Below are positions 16,527-26,166 of a DNA stretch of 48,956 nt, piece by piece. Where the stretch lies: assembly GCA_905233555.1 (NCBI GenBank), contig CAJODF010000022.1:1-48956 (forward strand), written 5' to 3'. The stretch is from an uncultured Prevotella sp. Lineage in GTDB: Bacteria; Bacteroidota; Bacteroidia; Bacteroidales; Bacteroidaceae. The number at the start of each line of letters is the position of its first letter. The stretch's first letter is position 1. Both the position numbers and the translations under genes were made by a program. Under the pieces are notes generated by a model, which saw only the letters and a program-made list of their open reading frames with translations, searched no databases and was not told the DNA's origin.

Positions 16527-18008
16527 CTAGTAACTTCTGGCAATGATGACTCTTGCCTTTGATGGCTTTCCGCTTACCATATCAATACCAGGTGTCTGTT
16601 CCACGCCAAAGGGCACGCAACGGATAGTCGCCTGAGTCTCTTCCTTGATTTGTGCCTCAGTCTCAGCTGTACCATCCCAGTGGCAAAGGAAGAAACCGCC
16701 ATCCTTTACCTTTTCTTTGAACTCCTCGTAGTTGTCACATTCGTAGATGTGTGCATCACGATAGGCCTTCGCCTTCTCGAAGATATTCTTTTGGATCTCT
16801 TCCAACAATTGCTCCACATATGCTACGATTCCTTCAATAGGACGTGTTTCCTTCTCTAAAGTATCACGTCGCATCACCTCAATGGTGCCATTCTCCAGAT
16901 CGCGAGCACCCAGAACCAATCGTACAGGTACACCTTTCAGTTCATAATCAGCAAATTTAAATCCTGGACGTTTGTTGTCAGCATCATCAAACTTCACTGT
17001 AATGCCCTTAGCACGTAATGCCTCAATAATGGGTGTCACCTCCTTGTTCACGAGTTCCATCTGCTCAGGCTTGGTAGCGATAGGGATGATAACCACCTGC
17101 AGCGGAGCCAACTTGGGAGGCAGGACCAAACCATTGTCGTCTGAATGGGTCATGATCAGCGCACCGATGAGTCGGGTAGAGACGCCCCATGAAGTAGCCC
17201 AGACATATTCAGGCTTATTGTCTTTGTTTAAATATGTCACTTCGAAAGCCTTGGCAAAGTTCTGTCCGAGGAAATGAGAGGTACCCGATTGCAATGCTTT
17301 ACCATCTTGCATCATGGCCTCAATGGTGTAGGTGTCGAGGGCTCCGGCGAAACGCTCTGTCTCACTCTTCACACCTTGCACAACGGGAACGGCCATCCAT
17401 TCCTCAGCAAACTTTGCATAGACCTTCAACATCTTCTGTGCTTCTTCTTCGGCCTCCTCACGGGTGGCATGAGCTGTATGACCCTCCTGCCACAGGAATT
17501 CTGAGGTACGTAGGAAAGGACGGGTACGCATCTCCCAGCGCATCACATTACACCACTGGTTACACATCAAGGGCAGATCGCGCCAGGAATGTATCCAGTT
17601 CTTATATGTGTTCCAAATTATCGTTTCTGAGGTCGGACGCACAATCAGCTCTTCTTCCAATTTGGCGGTAGGATCAACTTCAACGCCACTTTTATCTTCT
17701 TTGGCACGTAAACGATAATGTGTAACGACAGCACATTCTTTGGCGAATCCTTCCACATGTTCGGCTTCACGGCTCAGGAATGATTTAGGGATGAGTAGGG
17801 GAAAATAGGCGTTCTGTGCCCCTGTTTCCTTAAACATCTTATCAAGTTGCTGCTGCATCTTTTCCCAGATGGCATAGCCATAGGGCTTGATGACCATACA
17901 TCCACGTACAGCACTCTGTTCGGCCAAGTCTGCCTTTACGACGAGATCGTTGAACCACTGGCTGTAATTATCAGCCCTTTTCGTCAATTCTTTTAGTTCT
18001 TTTGCCAT
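16527..18008 (-). CDS. proS: Prolyl-tRNA synthetase, archaeal/eukaryotic type, zinc ligands lost
   Basis: Class II synthetase of 493 aa that charges tRNA-Pro. The short form without the INS editing insertion, starting [19 protein letters not shown], is the archaeal/eukaryotic type found in many Bacteroidetes. Motif 2 region ([21 protein letters not shown], split about 129-150; [20 protein letters not shown] about 160-180) and motif 3 ([10 protein letters not shown], about 280) are intact. The C-terminal domain keeps the alignment frame of the family's C-x4-C-x25-C-x2-C zinc site, but the four positions are D445, T450, D476 and S479. Tyr is the last residue, as is usual for this type. A -7 element on the minus strand at 18039-18046 lies about 30 bp before the ATG. 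Confidence 0.95.
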   Translation of the reverse strand: MAKELKELTKRADNYSQWFNDLVVKADLAEQSAVRGCMVIKPYGYAIWEKMQQQLDKMFKETGAQNAYFPLLIPKSFLSREAEHVEGFAKECAVVTHYRLRAKEDKSGVEVDPTAKLEEELIVRPTSETIIWNTYKNWIHSWRDLPLMCNQWCNVMRWEMRTRPFLRTSEFLWQEGHTAHATREEAEEEAQKMLKVYAKFAEEWMAVPVVQGVKSETERFAGALDTYTIEAMMQDGKALQSGTSHFLGQNFAKAFEVTYLNKDNKPEYVWATSWGVSTRLIGALIMTHSDDNGLVLPPKLAPLQVVIIPIATKPEQMELVNKEVTPIIEALRAKGITVKFDDADNKRPGFKFADYELKGVPVRLVLGARDLENGTIEVMRRDTLEKETRPIEGIVAYVEQLLEEIQKNIFEKAKAYRDAHIYECDNYEEFKEKVKDGGFFLCHWDGTAETEAQIKEETQATIRCVPFGVEQTPGIDMVSGKPSKARVIIARSY

Positions 18009-18038
18009 GTTTTTTACCTCTAAATTTCAATTTGCGTG

Positions 18039-18046
18039 CAAAATTA
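18039..18046 (-). promoter_or_regulatory. -7 promoter element of proS
   Basis: Minus-strand TAATTTTG followed by CACG, matching TAnnTTTG. Expected leader about 27 nt. Confidence 0.65.
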
Positions 18047-18090
18047 CATAAAAAATATGAATTATGCGTTATGAATTATGAATAAATTCG

Positions 18091-18098
18091 TATCTTTG
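18091..18098 (+). promoter_or_regulatory. -7 promoter element of the OmpA-type lipoprotein gene
   Basis: TATCTTTG followed by CACC. It is preceded by a tandem of GAATTATG-like units (about 18057-18082). Because the element lies 52 bp before the ATG at 18150, earlier in-frame starts are excluded. Confidence 0.7.
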
Positions 18099-18149
18099 CA
18101 CCATATAAGAATTAATTCATTGTGTTTAACATTAAAAAAAGGAGAAATT

Positions 18150-18851
18150 ATGAAAAGTTTAAAGACAATCGCCATTGCTCTTTGCACAGCAATCACTTTG
18201 GCAGGATGTACAGTAAGTAATACGGCAAAAGGAACTGCCATCGGTGCTGGTGGTGGTGCTGCCTTAGGTGCTATTATTGGTCACATTGCAGGTAATACTG
18301 CCGTTGGTGCTGCTATTGGTGGTGCTGTAGGTGCTGGTGCAGGTGCTATTATCGGTCACAAGATGGACAAGGCCAAGAAAGAGGCCGAAGCTGTAAAGAA
18401 TGCCCAGGTTGAGAGTATCAAGGATGCCAATGGTCTGGATGCCGTGAAGGTGACCTTCGACTCTGGTATTCTTTTCACAACAGGTAGTTCTACACTGAGT
18501 TCTACTGCTAAAACTTCACTTGCACAGTTTGCAGGTGTGTTGAAGAGCAATTCTGACTGTGATGTTGCCGTTCAGGGTTATACAGACAATGCTGGTTGGA
18601 AGAATTCTACTGCTGAGCAGAGTGCCCAGAAGAACCTCGACCTTTCTCAGAAGCGTGCAGAGTCAGTGACCAGTTATCTTCTGTCACTTGGTGTTCCTTC
18701 ATCACAGATTCGTAGCACCACAGGATTTGGCGAGTCTAATCCTGTTGCCGACAACTCAACAGCAGCTGGTAAGGCCCAGAACCGCCGTGTGGAGGTATAT
18801 ATGTATGCTTCTAAGGCTATGATTCAGGAGGCTGAACAGCAGGCTAAGTAA
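18150..18851 (+). CDS. OmpA-family lipoprotein with glycine-zipper segment
   Basis: A 233-aa lipoprotein. The signal peptide ends in a lipobox (LAGC, Cys near 20). A glycine-zipper stretch follows (about 28-68, GAGGGAALGAIIGHI and GAAIGGAVGAGAGAIIG), then a short charged linker and a C-terminal OmpA peptidoglycan-binding domain (about 105-225) with GYTDNAG, LSQKRAESV, GFGESNP and NRRVEV. This is the YiaD-like layout: anchored in the outer membrane, holding peptidoglycan. The start is unusually well defined for this phylum: an AAAAAAAGGAG purine tract 7 bp before the ATG, 48 nt after the expected transcription start. An earlier in-frame ATG at 18078 lies upstream of the promoter and is rejected. 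Confidence 0.9.
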   Translation: MKSLKTIAIALCTAITLAGCTVSNTAKGTAIGAGGGAALGAIIGHIAGNTAVGAAIGGAVGAGAGAIIGHKMDKAKKEAEAVKNAQVESIKDANGLDAVKVTFDSGILFTTGSSTLSSTAKTSLAQFAGVLKSNSDCDVAVQGYTDNAGWKNSTAEQSAQKNLDLSQKRAESVTSYLLSLGVPSSQIRSTTGFGESNPVADNSTAAGKAQNRRVEVYMYASKAMIQEAEQQAK

Positions 18852-18872
18852 AATTCTGAAACACATTATTAG

Positions 18873-18908
18873 TAATGGGTAATTAGCAGACTGCGAAATT
18901 ACTCATTA
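18873..18908 (+). terminator. Inverted repeat between the OmpA-type gene and mtgA
   Basis: TAATGGGTAATT (18873-18884) and AATTACTCATTA (18897-18908) form a 12-bp stem with one G-U pair and a 12-nt loop, followed by an AT-rich stretch. It may be a weak terminator or a processing site; no clean T-run follows. Confidence 0.4.
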
Positions 18909-18922
18909 TTAATTTTATCTCT

Positions 18923-19606
18923 ATGAAAACCCTACGAAAGATTATCCGTTGGTTCCTGGCCATCTTCTTTGCATCCACGATTCTTTCTGTGGTTGCATAC
19001 CGTTTCATACCGGTATGGTTCACGCCATTAATGTTTATCCGTTGTGCGCAACAGGTCAGTGAAGGCAAGGAAATGAAACTCTCACATCATTGGGTATCCA
19101 TGGAGTATATCAGTCCTTCCATGCCCGTAGCAGTTATTGCCAGTGAGGATGCTAATTTCCTGAAACATCATGGTTTTGACTATAAAGCTATCGAGAGTGC
19201 AGCCATTCGTAATATGAAACATCCTGAGAAACGAAAACTTGGTGCATCAACCATTTCCCAGCAGACGGCAAAGAATGTCTTTCTATGGCCAGGACGTTCC
19301 TGGATTCGGAAAGGGTTCGAAGTGTATTTTACAACGCTTATTGAACTCTTGTGGTCTAAACAGCGTATCATGGAAGTCTATCTAAATAGCATTGAAATGG
19401 GCGATGGGATTTATGGCGTTGATGCTGTAGCAGAAGAACATTTTCAAACTGATGCAAAGAATTTGAGTCGTGAACAATGCGCACTCATTGCTGCGACTTT
19501 ACCAAACCCACGAAAATTCTCTAGTAAAAATCCATCGAACTATATGCTGAAACGTCAGACTCGTATTATGAAAGAAATGAAATTTGTTCCAGCTTTTCCA
19601 AAGTAG
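18923..19606 (+). CDS. mtgA: Monofunctional biosynthetic peptidoglycan transglycosylase MtgA
   Basis: A 227-aa GT51 glycosyltransferase that polymerises lipid II into glycan strands. One N-terminal membrane anchor (about 9-30) is followed by the catalytic domain: E75 in ASEDANFLKHHG is the catalytic Glu, then KLGASTISQQTAKN (about 105-118), the basic RKGFEV stretch, and the family motif VYLNSIEMGDGIYG (about 152-165). No transpeptidase domain is present, which separates it from class A PBPs. It follows the OmpA-type gene by 71 bp containing an inverted repeat, and converges on the omega-amidase gene. Confidence 0.93.
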   Translation: MKTLRKIIRWFLAIFFASTILSVVAYRFIPVWFTPLMFIRCAQQVSEGKEMKLSHHWVSMEYISPSMPVAVIASEDANFLKHHGFDYKAIESAAIRNMKHPEKRKLGASTISQQTAKNVFLWPGRSWIRKGFEVYFTTLIELLWSKQRIMEVYLNSIEMGDGIYGVDAVAEEHFQTDAKNLSREQCALIAATLPNPRKFSSKNPSNYMLKRQTRIMKEMKFVPAFPK

Positions 19607-19663
19607 GGGTGTTCTTCTTATCTTGTATATTTATCATAATGCCGATTCTTGTCTAAAAGAAGT

Positions 19664-20428
19664 CTATCTATCTCTGTCCTCCAAAACCTTGAACTTAGCA
19701 CGCTTTTGTCGTAATGATTCTAAATTCAATGAATACGAAACTGTTTGCGGAATATTAGGTTTGCAATACGCTAGCATTTTCCCTATAGGGCTCAGAATAC
19801 AACTGCATCCACGGTAATGCGAATAATCATCATCACCGACACGATTGACCGCCACAAGATATGACATATTTTCTATGGCACGGGCACGTGTCAGAATATG
19901 GAAAGCATTCTGACGTGATTCTGGCCAATTAGCCACACAGACAATAAGATCATACTGAAGATCGTCTGCATAGCGACTCCATTTAGGGAAACGAAGGTCG
20001 TAGCATGTCAATAATAGGATGCGGAAACCCTCATACTCTACAATCGTATGACTCTCACCTGCCTGGTAATAGTGGTTTTCGCCACCATAAGTAAACAAAT
20101 GGTGTTTATCATAATATTGCAAATCTCCATTCTTTCCGTTCACGAAATATTGTCGATTGTGATAGTTACCATCCGATGTACGGATGGCAAGACTGCCACA
20201 GATAGCACAACTATGCTGGTGTGCCATACGTCTCATCCATGCCAGTGAGACACTATCGCACTCGTCTTCAGCCAGTCCCTGTGGTTGTGTAGCGAAACCT
20301 GTGCTCCACATTTCCGGGAGAACATAAAGATCGCTCTCTGGTTGGGTTAACAGCAAGCTCTCTGCCTGTTTGATATTCTCAAAGGGATTACCCCATTGGA
20401 TGTCGGTTTGTAGAATAGTTACTTTCAT
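19664..20428 (-). CDS. Nitrilase-superfamily omega-amidase
   Basis: A 254-aa carbon-nitrogen hydrolase. The catalytic triad is visible as E39 (LPEMW), K108 (YDKHHLF) and C142 (LTCYDLRFP). Those contexts fit the omega-amidase/Nit2-YafV group, which hydrolyses alpha-ketoglutaramate and alpha-ketosuccinamate formed by glutamine and asparagine transamination, a metabolite-repair role in the cytoplasm. Specificity beyond that group is inference. It lies 13 bp downstream of trmN6 on the same strand with no promoter between, so it is probably co-transcribed with it. Confidence 0.88.
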   Translation of the reverse strand: MKVTILQTDIQWGNPFENIKQAESLLLTQPESDLYVLPEMWSTGFATQPQGLAEDECDSVSLAWMRRMAHQHSCAICGSLAIRTSDGNYHNRQYFVNGKNGDLQYYDKHHLFTYGGENHYYQAGESHTIVEYEGFRILLLTCYDLRFPKWSRYADDLQYDLIVCVANWPESRQNAFHILTRARAIENMSYLVAVNRVGDDDYSHYRGCSCILSPIGKMLAYCKPNIPQTVSYSLNLESLRQKRAKFKVLEDRDR

Positions 20429-20441
20429 TATAAATAAGGTG

Positions 20442-21149
20442 TTATTTCAGATAAAAGTCCTCCGTTAGATTATGATACCAGTCACTTCTCTGACCAGGAT
20501 TGATCTCAAGCGTCTCTGTCGTTGAACTGACGACGGCAACAGCATTATTCCGAAACTCCATCAAGTAACGTCTAGTTGCTTTTTGCAACGTAGTTTTGAT
20601 GGCACATTCTTTTGACAGGATTAATTCTGCCTGAGCGGCTTCTGACAACAACGGCGAACGATAATCCGCAGGAATGACAACTGAAAATAAACCATCTTTC
20701 TTCAGGAGTTTTTTCACAGATTGCATGAGTATTTTATAGGTAAGCGTGGCTGCATGCCGAGCCTGTGTACGGGACGGATCTGGACAAGTGAGAGAATTTA
20801 CGAAAAACGGTGGATTACAGACGATTGCATCAAATGGTTCTACTGAACAATCAACTATATCAGTCTGAATTATATATACCCGATTGGCAAATGGAGAGTC
20901 AGCCACATTAGTCTTTGCCTGTGAAACGGCTCCACCATCAATATCAATGCCATAAACCTCTGCCTCCGGATATCGTTGGGCCATCATTAGGGCAATTAAC
21001 CCCGTACCCGTACCAATATCCAAAATACGACAAGGGCCTGTGGGCGCCGATGCCCACGCACCGAGCAACGTCCCATCAGTACCAACTTTCATAGCGCAGC
21101 ATTCCTGGTGAATTGTGAACTGTTTAAACTCAAAATAACCTTTTGCCAT
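20442..21149 (-). CDS. trmN6: tRNA1(Val) A37 N6-methyltransferase (TrmN6/YfiC)
   Basis: A 235-aa class I SAM methyltransferase. FEFKQFTIHQ at the N-terminus and GTDGTLLGAWA are typical of YfiC; SAM-binding motif I is DIGTGTGLIAL (about 45) and the catalytic NPPFF (about 120) is the N6-adenine type. The family methylates A37 of tRNA1-Val. The frame is open for four more codons (to 21161), but that ATG overlaps the -7 element at 21159-21166, so MAKGYFEF at 21149 is the start, giving an extremely short leader. It is divergent from lon, whose promoter lies about 70 bp away. Confidence 0.9.
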   Translation of the reverse strand: MAKGYFEFKQFTIHQECCAMKVGTDGTLLGAWASAPTGPCRILDIGTGTGLIALMMAQRYPEAEVYGIDIDGGAVSQAKTNVADSPFANRVYIIQTDIVDCSVEPFDAIVCNPPFFVNSLTCPDPSRTQARHAATLTYKILMQSVKKLLKKDGLFSVVIPADYRSPLLSEAAQAELILSKECAIKTTLQKATRRYLMEFRNNAVAVVSSTTETLEINPGQRSDWYHNLTEDFYLK

Positions 21150-21158
21150 TTTCAGGGA

Positions 21159-21166
21159 CAAAGGTA
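21159..21166 (-). promoter_or_regulatory. -7 promoter element of trmN6
   Basis: Minus-strand TACCTTTG followed by TCC. It ends only 9 bp before the ATG at 21149, implying a leader of roughly 5 nt. Confidence 0.6.
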
Positions 21167-21229
21167 GTGTAATTTAAATGAAATACCAAATTTTAAGAAA
21201 AAGAATTCTCTGTTCTCAATTATATTTCG

Positions 21230-21237
21230 TACCTTTG
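21230..21237 (+). promoter_or_regulatory. -7 promoter element of lon
   Basis: TACCTTTG followed by CAACC. It is 48 bp before the lon ATG at 21286 and downstream of the earlier in-frame ATG at 21178, which is therefore not the start. No obvious HrcA/CIRCE or other heat-shock operator is visible in the leader. Confidence 0.7.
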
Positions 21238-21285
21238 CAACCGAATTGTGTAATTAGGAAACGAAGAAAGAAGAAAAATAACGAA

Positions 21286-23748
21286 ATGAGTAACCAGAAT
21301 AAGAACTCAGCATTTCAGATGATTGCAGACGTTAGCGGAGAATTTCAGGATTTAATTAATGTAGAAACGCCCCCCACTGTCCCTATATTAGCAGTACGTA
21401 ACCTTGTACTTTTCCCGGGTGTCCTCTCCCCTATCCTCATTGGACGTGATTCCAGCAAGAATCTTGTTCAGAAGGCAGAGAAGAAAGGACTCGTTATCGG
21501 TGTGGTGTGTCAGTTAGACCCTGAGACAGAAATCCCTATGAAAGAGGATCTCTATGAATATGGCGTCTATGCGAAAGTCATGAAGTTACTAACACTGCCC
21601 AATGGTAATGTGACGGCGATTGTTCAGGCAATGGGCCGTATGCGCCTACATGATATCGTAGCTTCAACGCCTTATCTTGAGGGCGTTGCGGAGCCTGTGC
21701 CAGAAATTGAACCCGAAAAGCGCGACCGCGAGTTCAGGACAGCCATGGAAGACCTGCGTAACATGGTTGAAGATTACATCAATGTCAGCGATGACCTGCC
21801 CGATGAGGCCACCTTTGCGGTGAAGAACATCAGCAACCATGTCATGGCTCTGAACTTTATCTGTTCGAATATGCCATTCAATGTAAAGGAGAAAATGTCG
21901 CTTCTGGAGACAGAGACCGTCAAGGAACGACTCTTCAAGGTGATGAAGATCATCAACCGTGAAATTAACCTCCAGCATCTGAAGGCCGATATCCGCAATA
22001 AGACTCGTGAGGATATCGACGAGCAGCAACGTAACTACTTCCTCCAGCAACAGATCAAGAATCTACAGGCTGAGATTGGCAATGGCGAGGGATCGCCAGA
22101 GAAACAGGAACTGTTGCGGAAGGCAAAAGATAAGAAATGGTCAGAGGAAATTGCCAGAACCTTCCGTAAGGAATGTGACAAACTTGACAACCTCAACCCC
22201 CAAAGCCCCGATTTCAACGTACAATTAAATTATCTCCAGACGATGGTGAACCTGCCTTGGGGCGAATATACCACCGACGATCTGGACCTGAAACGTGCAC
22301 AGAAGATTCTCGACCAAGACCACTATGGCATGGAAAAGGTGAAGGAGCGAATCCTTGAATATATGGCTGTCCTTTCCCTGCGTGGCGACTTGAAATCGCC
22401 GATTCTCTGCCTCTATGGTCCTCCTGGTGTCGGAAAGACCTCCTTGGGCAAGAGTATCGCAGAGGCCATGAAACGCAAGTATGTTCGTATGTCGCTAGGC
22501 GGTCTTCACGACGAGGCAGAGATACGCGGTCATCGTCGTACCTACGTCGGTGCTATGCCTGGACGCGTCATCAAGAGCATCCAGAGGGCAGGCTCGAGTA
22601 ATCCGGTGTTTATCCTTGATGAAATAGACAAAGTTACACAGAATACGCACAACGGCGATCCAGCATCGGCACTACTCGAGGTGCTTGACCCTGAACAGAA
22701 CAATGCTTTCCACGACAACTACTTAGATGTAGATTACGATCTCTCAAAAGTATTGTTTATTGCCACCGCCAACAACCTGAGTACCATTCCACGTCCCCTA
22801 CTCGACCGCATGGAAGTCATTGAGGTAAGTGGTTATATTACAGAAGAAAAGATAGAAATCGCGAAGCGTCACTTAATACCTCGTGAATTGAAGAATACCG
22901 GTCTGGACAGACCCGCCCTTAAGCCATCGTTCAATAAGGCTTCCATTGAGAAGATTATCGAGCAATATACCCGTGAAAGCGGTGTCCGTCAACTCGAAAA
23001 ACAGATTAATAAAGCCCTTCGTAAAATTGCATATAATTCGCAGTTGGATGGCGACGATACCAAGAAGAAAATCACCCCACAGGAACTGGAGGATCTCTTA
23101 GGGAAACCACCATTCTATCGCGACATCTACCAAGGCAATGACTATGCGGGCGTTGTCACAGGGCTCGCATGGACCAGTGTCGGCGGAGAGATACTCTTCA
23201 TCGAGACTTCACTTTCAAAAGGTAAGGGTTCAAAGCTTACACTGACGGGCAACCTTGGTGACGTGATGAAAGAGTCAGCCATCTTAGCCCTCGAATATGT
23301 GAAGGCCCATGCCGAGACATTAAACATTGACTACCGGATCTTTGACTATTGGAACATCCATATCCACGTGCCGGAAGGTGCTACCCCTAAAGACGGCCCC
23401 TCGGCAGGTATCACCATTGCCACCAGTATCGCCTCTGCCCTCACTCAGCGTAAGGTGCGTAAAAACACGGCGATGACTGGTGAAATCACGTTGCGTGGTA
23501 AGGTCTTGCCCGTAGGCGGTATCAAAGAGAAGATTCTTGCTGCCAAGCGAGCAGGTATTACGGATATTGTGATGTGTCGCGAAAACGAAAAGGACATCAA
23601 CGAGATTCCTGAGGTCTATCTGAAAGGTGTGAAGTTCCACTATGTGGAAAACGTCCAGGATGTCTGGGCCTTTGCATTGACCGATGAAATCGTCAAGAAT
23701 CCGCTGACATTGGAAATCGCCCAGGAAGACGAGAGAGAGAAGAAATGA
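21286..23748 (+). CDS. lon: ATP-dependent protease Lon
   Basis: LonA protease of 820 aa from the ATG at 21286. N-terminal substrate-binding domain (about 30-240), long coiled-coil helical region, AAA+ module with Walker A GPPGVGKT (378-385) and FILDEIDK Walker B, then the protease domain with catalytic S706 (GPSAG) and K749, separated by 43 residues as in E. coli Lon. It forms a hexamer in the cytoplasm that degrades misfolded and regulatory proteins. Upstream in-frame codons (from 21178) code for a Lys/Arg-rich, promoter-containing stretch and are not part of the protein. The stop overlaps the tgt start (ATGA), so lon, tgt and lptG are translationally coupled. Confidence 0.96.
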   Translation: MSNQNKNSAFQMIADVSGEFQDLINVETPPTVPILAVRNLVLFPGVLSPILIGRDSSKNLVQKAEKKGLVIGVVCQLDPETEIPMKEDLYEYGVYAKVMKLLTLPNGNVTAIVQAMGRMRLHDIVASTPYLEGVAEPVPEIEPEKRDREFRTAMEDLRNMVEDYINVSDDLPDEATFAVKNISNHVMALNFICSNMPFNVKEKMSLLETETVKERLFKVMKIINREINLQHLKADIRNKTREDIDEQQRNYFLQQQIKNLQAEIGNGEGSPEKQELLRKAKDKKWSEEIARTFRKECDKLDNLNPQSPDFNVQLNYLQTMVNLPWGEYTTDDLDLKRAQKILDQDHYGMEKVKERILEYMAVLSLRGDLKSPILCLYGPPGVGKTSLGKSIAEAMKRKYVRMSLGGLHDEAEIRGHRRTYVGAMPGRVIKSIQRAGSSNPVFILDEIDKVTQNTHNGDPASALLEVLDPEQNNAFHDNYLDVDYDLSKVLFIATANNLSTIPRPLLDRMEVIEVSGYITEEKIEIAKRHLIPRELKNTGLDRPALKPSFNKASIEKIIEQYTRESGVRQLEKQINKALRKIAYNSQLDGDDTKKKITPQELEDLLGKPPFYRDIYQGNDYAGVVTGLAWTSVGGEILFIETSLSKGKGSKLTLTGNLGDVMKESAILALEYVKAHAETLNIDYRIFDYWNIHIHVPEGATPKDGPSAGITIATSIASALTQRKVRKNTAMTGEITLRGKVLPVGGIKEKILAAKRAGITDIVMCRENEKDINEIPEVYLKGVKFHYVENVQDVWAFALTDEIVKNPLTLEIAQEDEREKK

Positions 23749-24887
23749 CTTTCGAAGTAAAGCATACAGACCCTGCCAGTAATGCACGTGCCGGACTGAT
23801 TATGACCGACCACGGCCCGATTGAAACGCCAATTTTTATGCCTGTTGGTACAATAGGCAGTGTTAAGGCTGTGCATTTCTCAGAACTGAGAGAACAGGTG
23901 AAAGCCCAAATCATTCTTGGCAATACCTACCATCTCTATCTGCGCCCGGGTCTTGACATCCTCAGAAAGGCTGGCGGACTACACAAGTTCAACACATGGG
24001 ACAGACCGATCCTGACCGATTCCGGCGGTTTTCAGGTCTTTTCCTTGACTGGCATACGCAAACTCAGCGAGGAAGGCTGTGAGTTCCGTAGTCATATCGA
24101 TGGATCAAAGCATTTCTTTAAGCCCGAGAATGTCATGGATACGCAACGCGCCATCGGAGCCGACATCATGATGGCCTTCGACGAATGCCCACCAGGCAAT
24201 AGCGATTATCAATATGCGGCTAAGAGTCTGAAACTTACACGGCATTGGCTCGACCGATGCGTCAAGCGTTTCAATGAGACTGAACCCCTCTATGGCTACC
24301 ATCAGACACTTTTCCCCATCGTACAGGGTTGTACCTATAAGGATCTCCGTCAAGATGCAGCCAAACATGTGGTCGATACCCTAGGTAAACTCAATGATGG
24401 TGGCGGCGCCTCCATTGGCGGCCTGGCCGTCGGCGAACCCACTGAGGTGATGTACGAGATGATAGAGGTAGTCAATGAGATATTGCCCAAAGACCGACCC
24501 CGCTACCTGATGGGCGTCGGTACACCGCAAAATATTCTCGAATCCATCGAGCGAGGCGTCGATATGTTTGACTGTGTCATGCCCACCCGCAATGGGCGTA
24601 ATGCCATGCTCTTCACCTATCAGGGTACGATGAACATGCGAAACAAGAAATGGGAAGACGATTTCACTCCAATCGATCCGGACGGATGCGAGATAGACCG
24701 TATCCACTCTAAGGCCTACTTACATCATCTATTCAAGGCGCAGGAACTGTTGGCCATGCAGATAGCCAGTATCCATAACCTAGCCTTCTACCTCCGTCTG
24801 GTCACGGATGCCCGCCAGCATATTTGTCAGGGTGACTTCGTGCAATGGAAACGTAGTGTAATCGATCAATTGGGACAAAGAGTATGA
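23745..24887 (+). CDS. tgt: tRNA-guanine transglycosylase Tgt with reduced zinc site
   Basis: A 380-aa queuosine-pathway enzyme that exchanges G34 of GUN tRNAs for preQ1. The TIM barrel is complete: TDSGGFQVFSL (about 86-96), MAFDECPPG (about 145), and the nucleophile Asp in MFDCVMPTRNGR (about 275-286). The zinc subdomain normally has C-x-C-x2-C-x25-H; here the positions are D313, C315, D318 and H344, so two of the three cysteines are gone. Spacing is preserved. Bacteroidetes Tgt proteins commonly show such loss, in my recollection. It overlaps lon upstream and lptG downstream by ATGA. Confidence 0.95.
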   Translation: MTFEVKHTDPASNARAGLIMTDHGPIETPIFMPVGTIGSVKAVHFSELREQVKAQIILGNTYHLYLRPGLDILRKAGGLHKFNTWDRPILTDSGGFQVFSLTGIRKLSEEGCEFRSHIDGSKHFFKPENVMDTQRAIGADIMMAFDECPPGNSDYQYAAKSLKLTRHWLDRCVKRFNETEPLYGYHQTLFPIVQGCTYKDLRQDAAKHVVDTLGKLNDGGGASIGGLAVGEPTEVMYEMIEVVNEILPKDRPRYLMGVGTPQNILESIERGVDMFDCVMPTRNGRNAMLFTYQGTMNMRNKKWEDDFTPIDPDGCEIDRIHSKAYLHHLFKAQELLAMQIASIHNLAFYLRLVTDARQHICQGDFVQWKRSVIDQLGQRV

Positions 24888-26128
24888 TGCACAGAGAGAA
24901 GGATTTTAGCAAGATACGCGACCACATCAAGCGCTATCGCCGTCGCCGTGCCATCAGTCGGAAATGGGCGGTATTCACCCGTTTCATCAAGAAATGGTTA
25001 GGATGGCTGAGTTACCTGCGTTATCTCAATCCCTTCCGCTATCTGAAACGGCTCGACAGATATATTATTGCCAAGTTCATCGGCACATATATCTACTCCA
25101 TCATCCTGATCATCTCTATCTCCATCGTCTTCGATGTCAACGAGAACCTCTCGAAGTTCGCAACCTACAATGCGCCGGTCAAGGCTATCGTATTCGACTA
25201 CTATGCCAACTTCGTGCCTTATTTCGCCAATCTCTTCTCTCCCCTCTTCGTCTTTATTGCCGTCATTTTCTTTACGTCGAAGTTGGCAGGCAACAGCGAG
25301 ATTATCGCCATGCTGGCTGCAGGTGTCAGTTTCAAGCGCCTGCTGCGTCCCTACCTCATCTCAGCAGCCATGATTGCCATTGTCAACTACGGACTTGGTG
25401 CCTATATCATTCCGAAGGGTAACATTGTGAAGATGGATTTTGAGGCGAAATACAAGAACAAGAAAAGAACGTTCTCTGCCTCGAACGTACAATTGATGGT
25501 CGGCCCTGGTGTGATAGCCTATATGCAGCAGTACGACGACCGTACGAAAACAGGTTATGGCTTCTCACTCGACAAGTTTGAGAACAAGAAACTCATCAGC
25601 CACATGACTGCCTCTTCCATCCGCTACGACTCCATCAGTGAGTCGCGTAACCACTGGAAGGCCATGAATTATAAGATTCGTACGCTGAAAGGCCTTCGCG
25701 AAGAAATCAAGTCGGGCACCCAACTCGATACCATTATTTTGATGGAACCGATGGATCTGGTCTTTTCATCGGGTCAGCAAGAAACCCTTACCTCACCCGA
25801 ATTGCGCGCATATATCAGCAAACAGATAGAACGAGGCTCTGGTAATGTAGCCCAATACGAGGTCGAGTACCATAAACGTATCGCCACCTCCTTTGCCTCC
25901 TTCATCCTTACCATCATCGGCGTATCGCTCTCCAGTCGTAAGCGCAAAGGCGGCATGGGTCTCTATCTCGGTATCGGACTAGCCCTTTCCTTCACCTACA
26001 TCCTGCTGCAGACCGTCAGTGCTACGTTTGCCACACAGGCAGACGCCCCGCCGATGCTGGCCGTATGGATTCCCAATATCTTGTTCTTTATTATCGCTTA
26101 TTTCTGTTATCGGCAAGCCCCGAATTAG
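24884..26128 (+). CDS. lptG: LptF/LptG-family LPS transport permease
   Basis: A 414-aa YjgP/YjgQ-family protein. A basic cytoplasmic N-terminus (about 1-55, rich in Arg/Lys) precedes the first of six membrane helices (about 58-85, KFIGTYIYSIILII), followed by helices near 115-135 and 150-175, a periplasmic jellyroll-like domain (about 185-310) and three C-terminal helices. It forms the inner-membrane part of the Lpt machine that moves lipopolysaccharide outwards. Whether it is LptF or LptG cannot be settled from sequence; the second permease is not in the window. The start overlaps the tgt stop (ATGA). Confidence 0.88.
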   Translation: MMHREKDFSKIRDHIKRYRRRRAISRKWAVFTRFIKKWLGWLSYLRYLNPFRYLKRLDRYIIAKFIGTYIYSIILIISISIVFDVNENLSKFATYNAPVKAIVFDYYANFVPYFANLFSPLFVFIAVIFFTSKLAGNSEIIAMLAAGVSFKRLLRPYLISAAMIAIVNYGLGAYIIPKGNIVKMDFEAKYKNKKRTFSASNVQLMVGPGVIAYMQQYDDRTKTGYGFSLDKFENKKLISHMTASSIRYDSISESRNHWKAMNYKIRTLKGLREEIKSGTQLDTIILMEPMDLVFSSGQQETLTSPELRAYISKQIERGSGNVAQYEVEYHKRIATSFASFILTIIGVSLSSRKRKGGMGLYLGIGLALSFTYILLQTVSATFATQADAPPMLAVWIPNILFFIIAYFCYRQAPN

Positions 26129-26166
26129 AAATGAAAAGTGCGAAGTAAAATGTGAAAAAGTAAAAA
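26129..26166 (+). repeat. Purine-rich GTGAAAA-type intergenic repeat
   Basis: The whole gap between lptG and the DEAD-box gene is a run of imperfect AAATGAAAAGTG/AAAATGTGAAAAAG units, related to those at 1-29, 32780-32806 (other strand), 41583-41611 and 48403-48421. Confidence 0.6.

Noticed and set aside
18078..18149. Upstream ATG for the OmpA-type lipoprotein
   Set aside because: It precedes the -7 promoter element at 18091 and would bury the lipoprotein signal; the ATG at 18150 has a good ribosome site.
21178..21285. Upstream ATG for lon giving a 36-residue basic extension
   Set aside because: The lon promoter lies within it at 21230-21237; homologues start near 21286.
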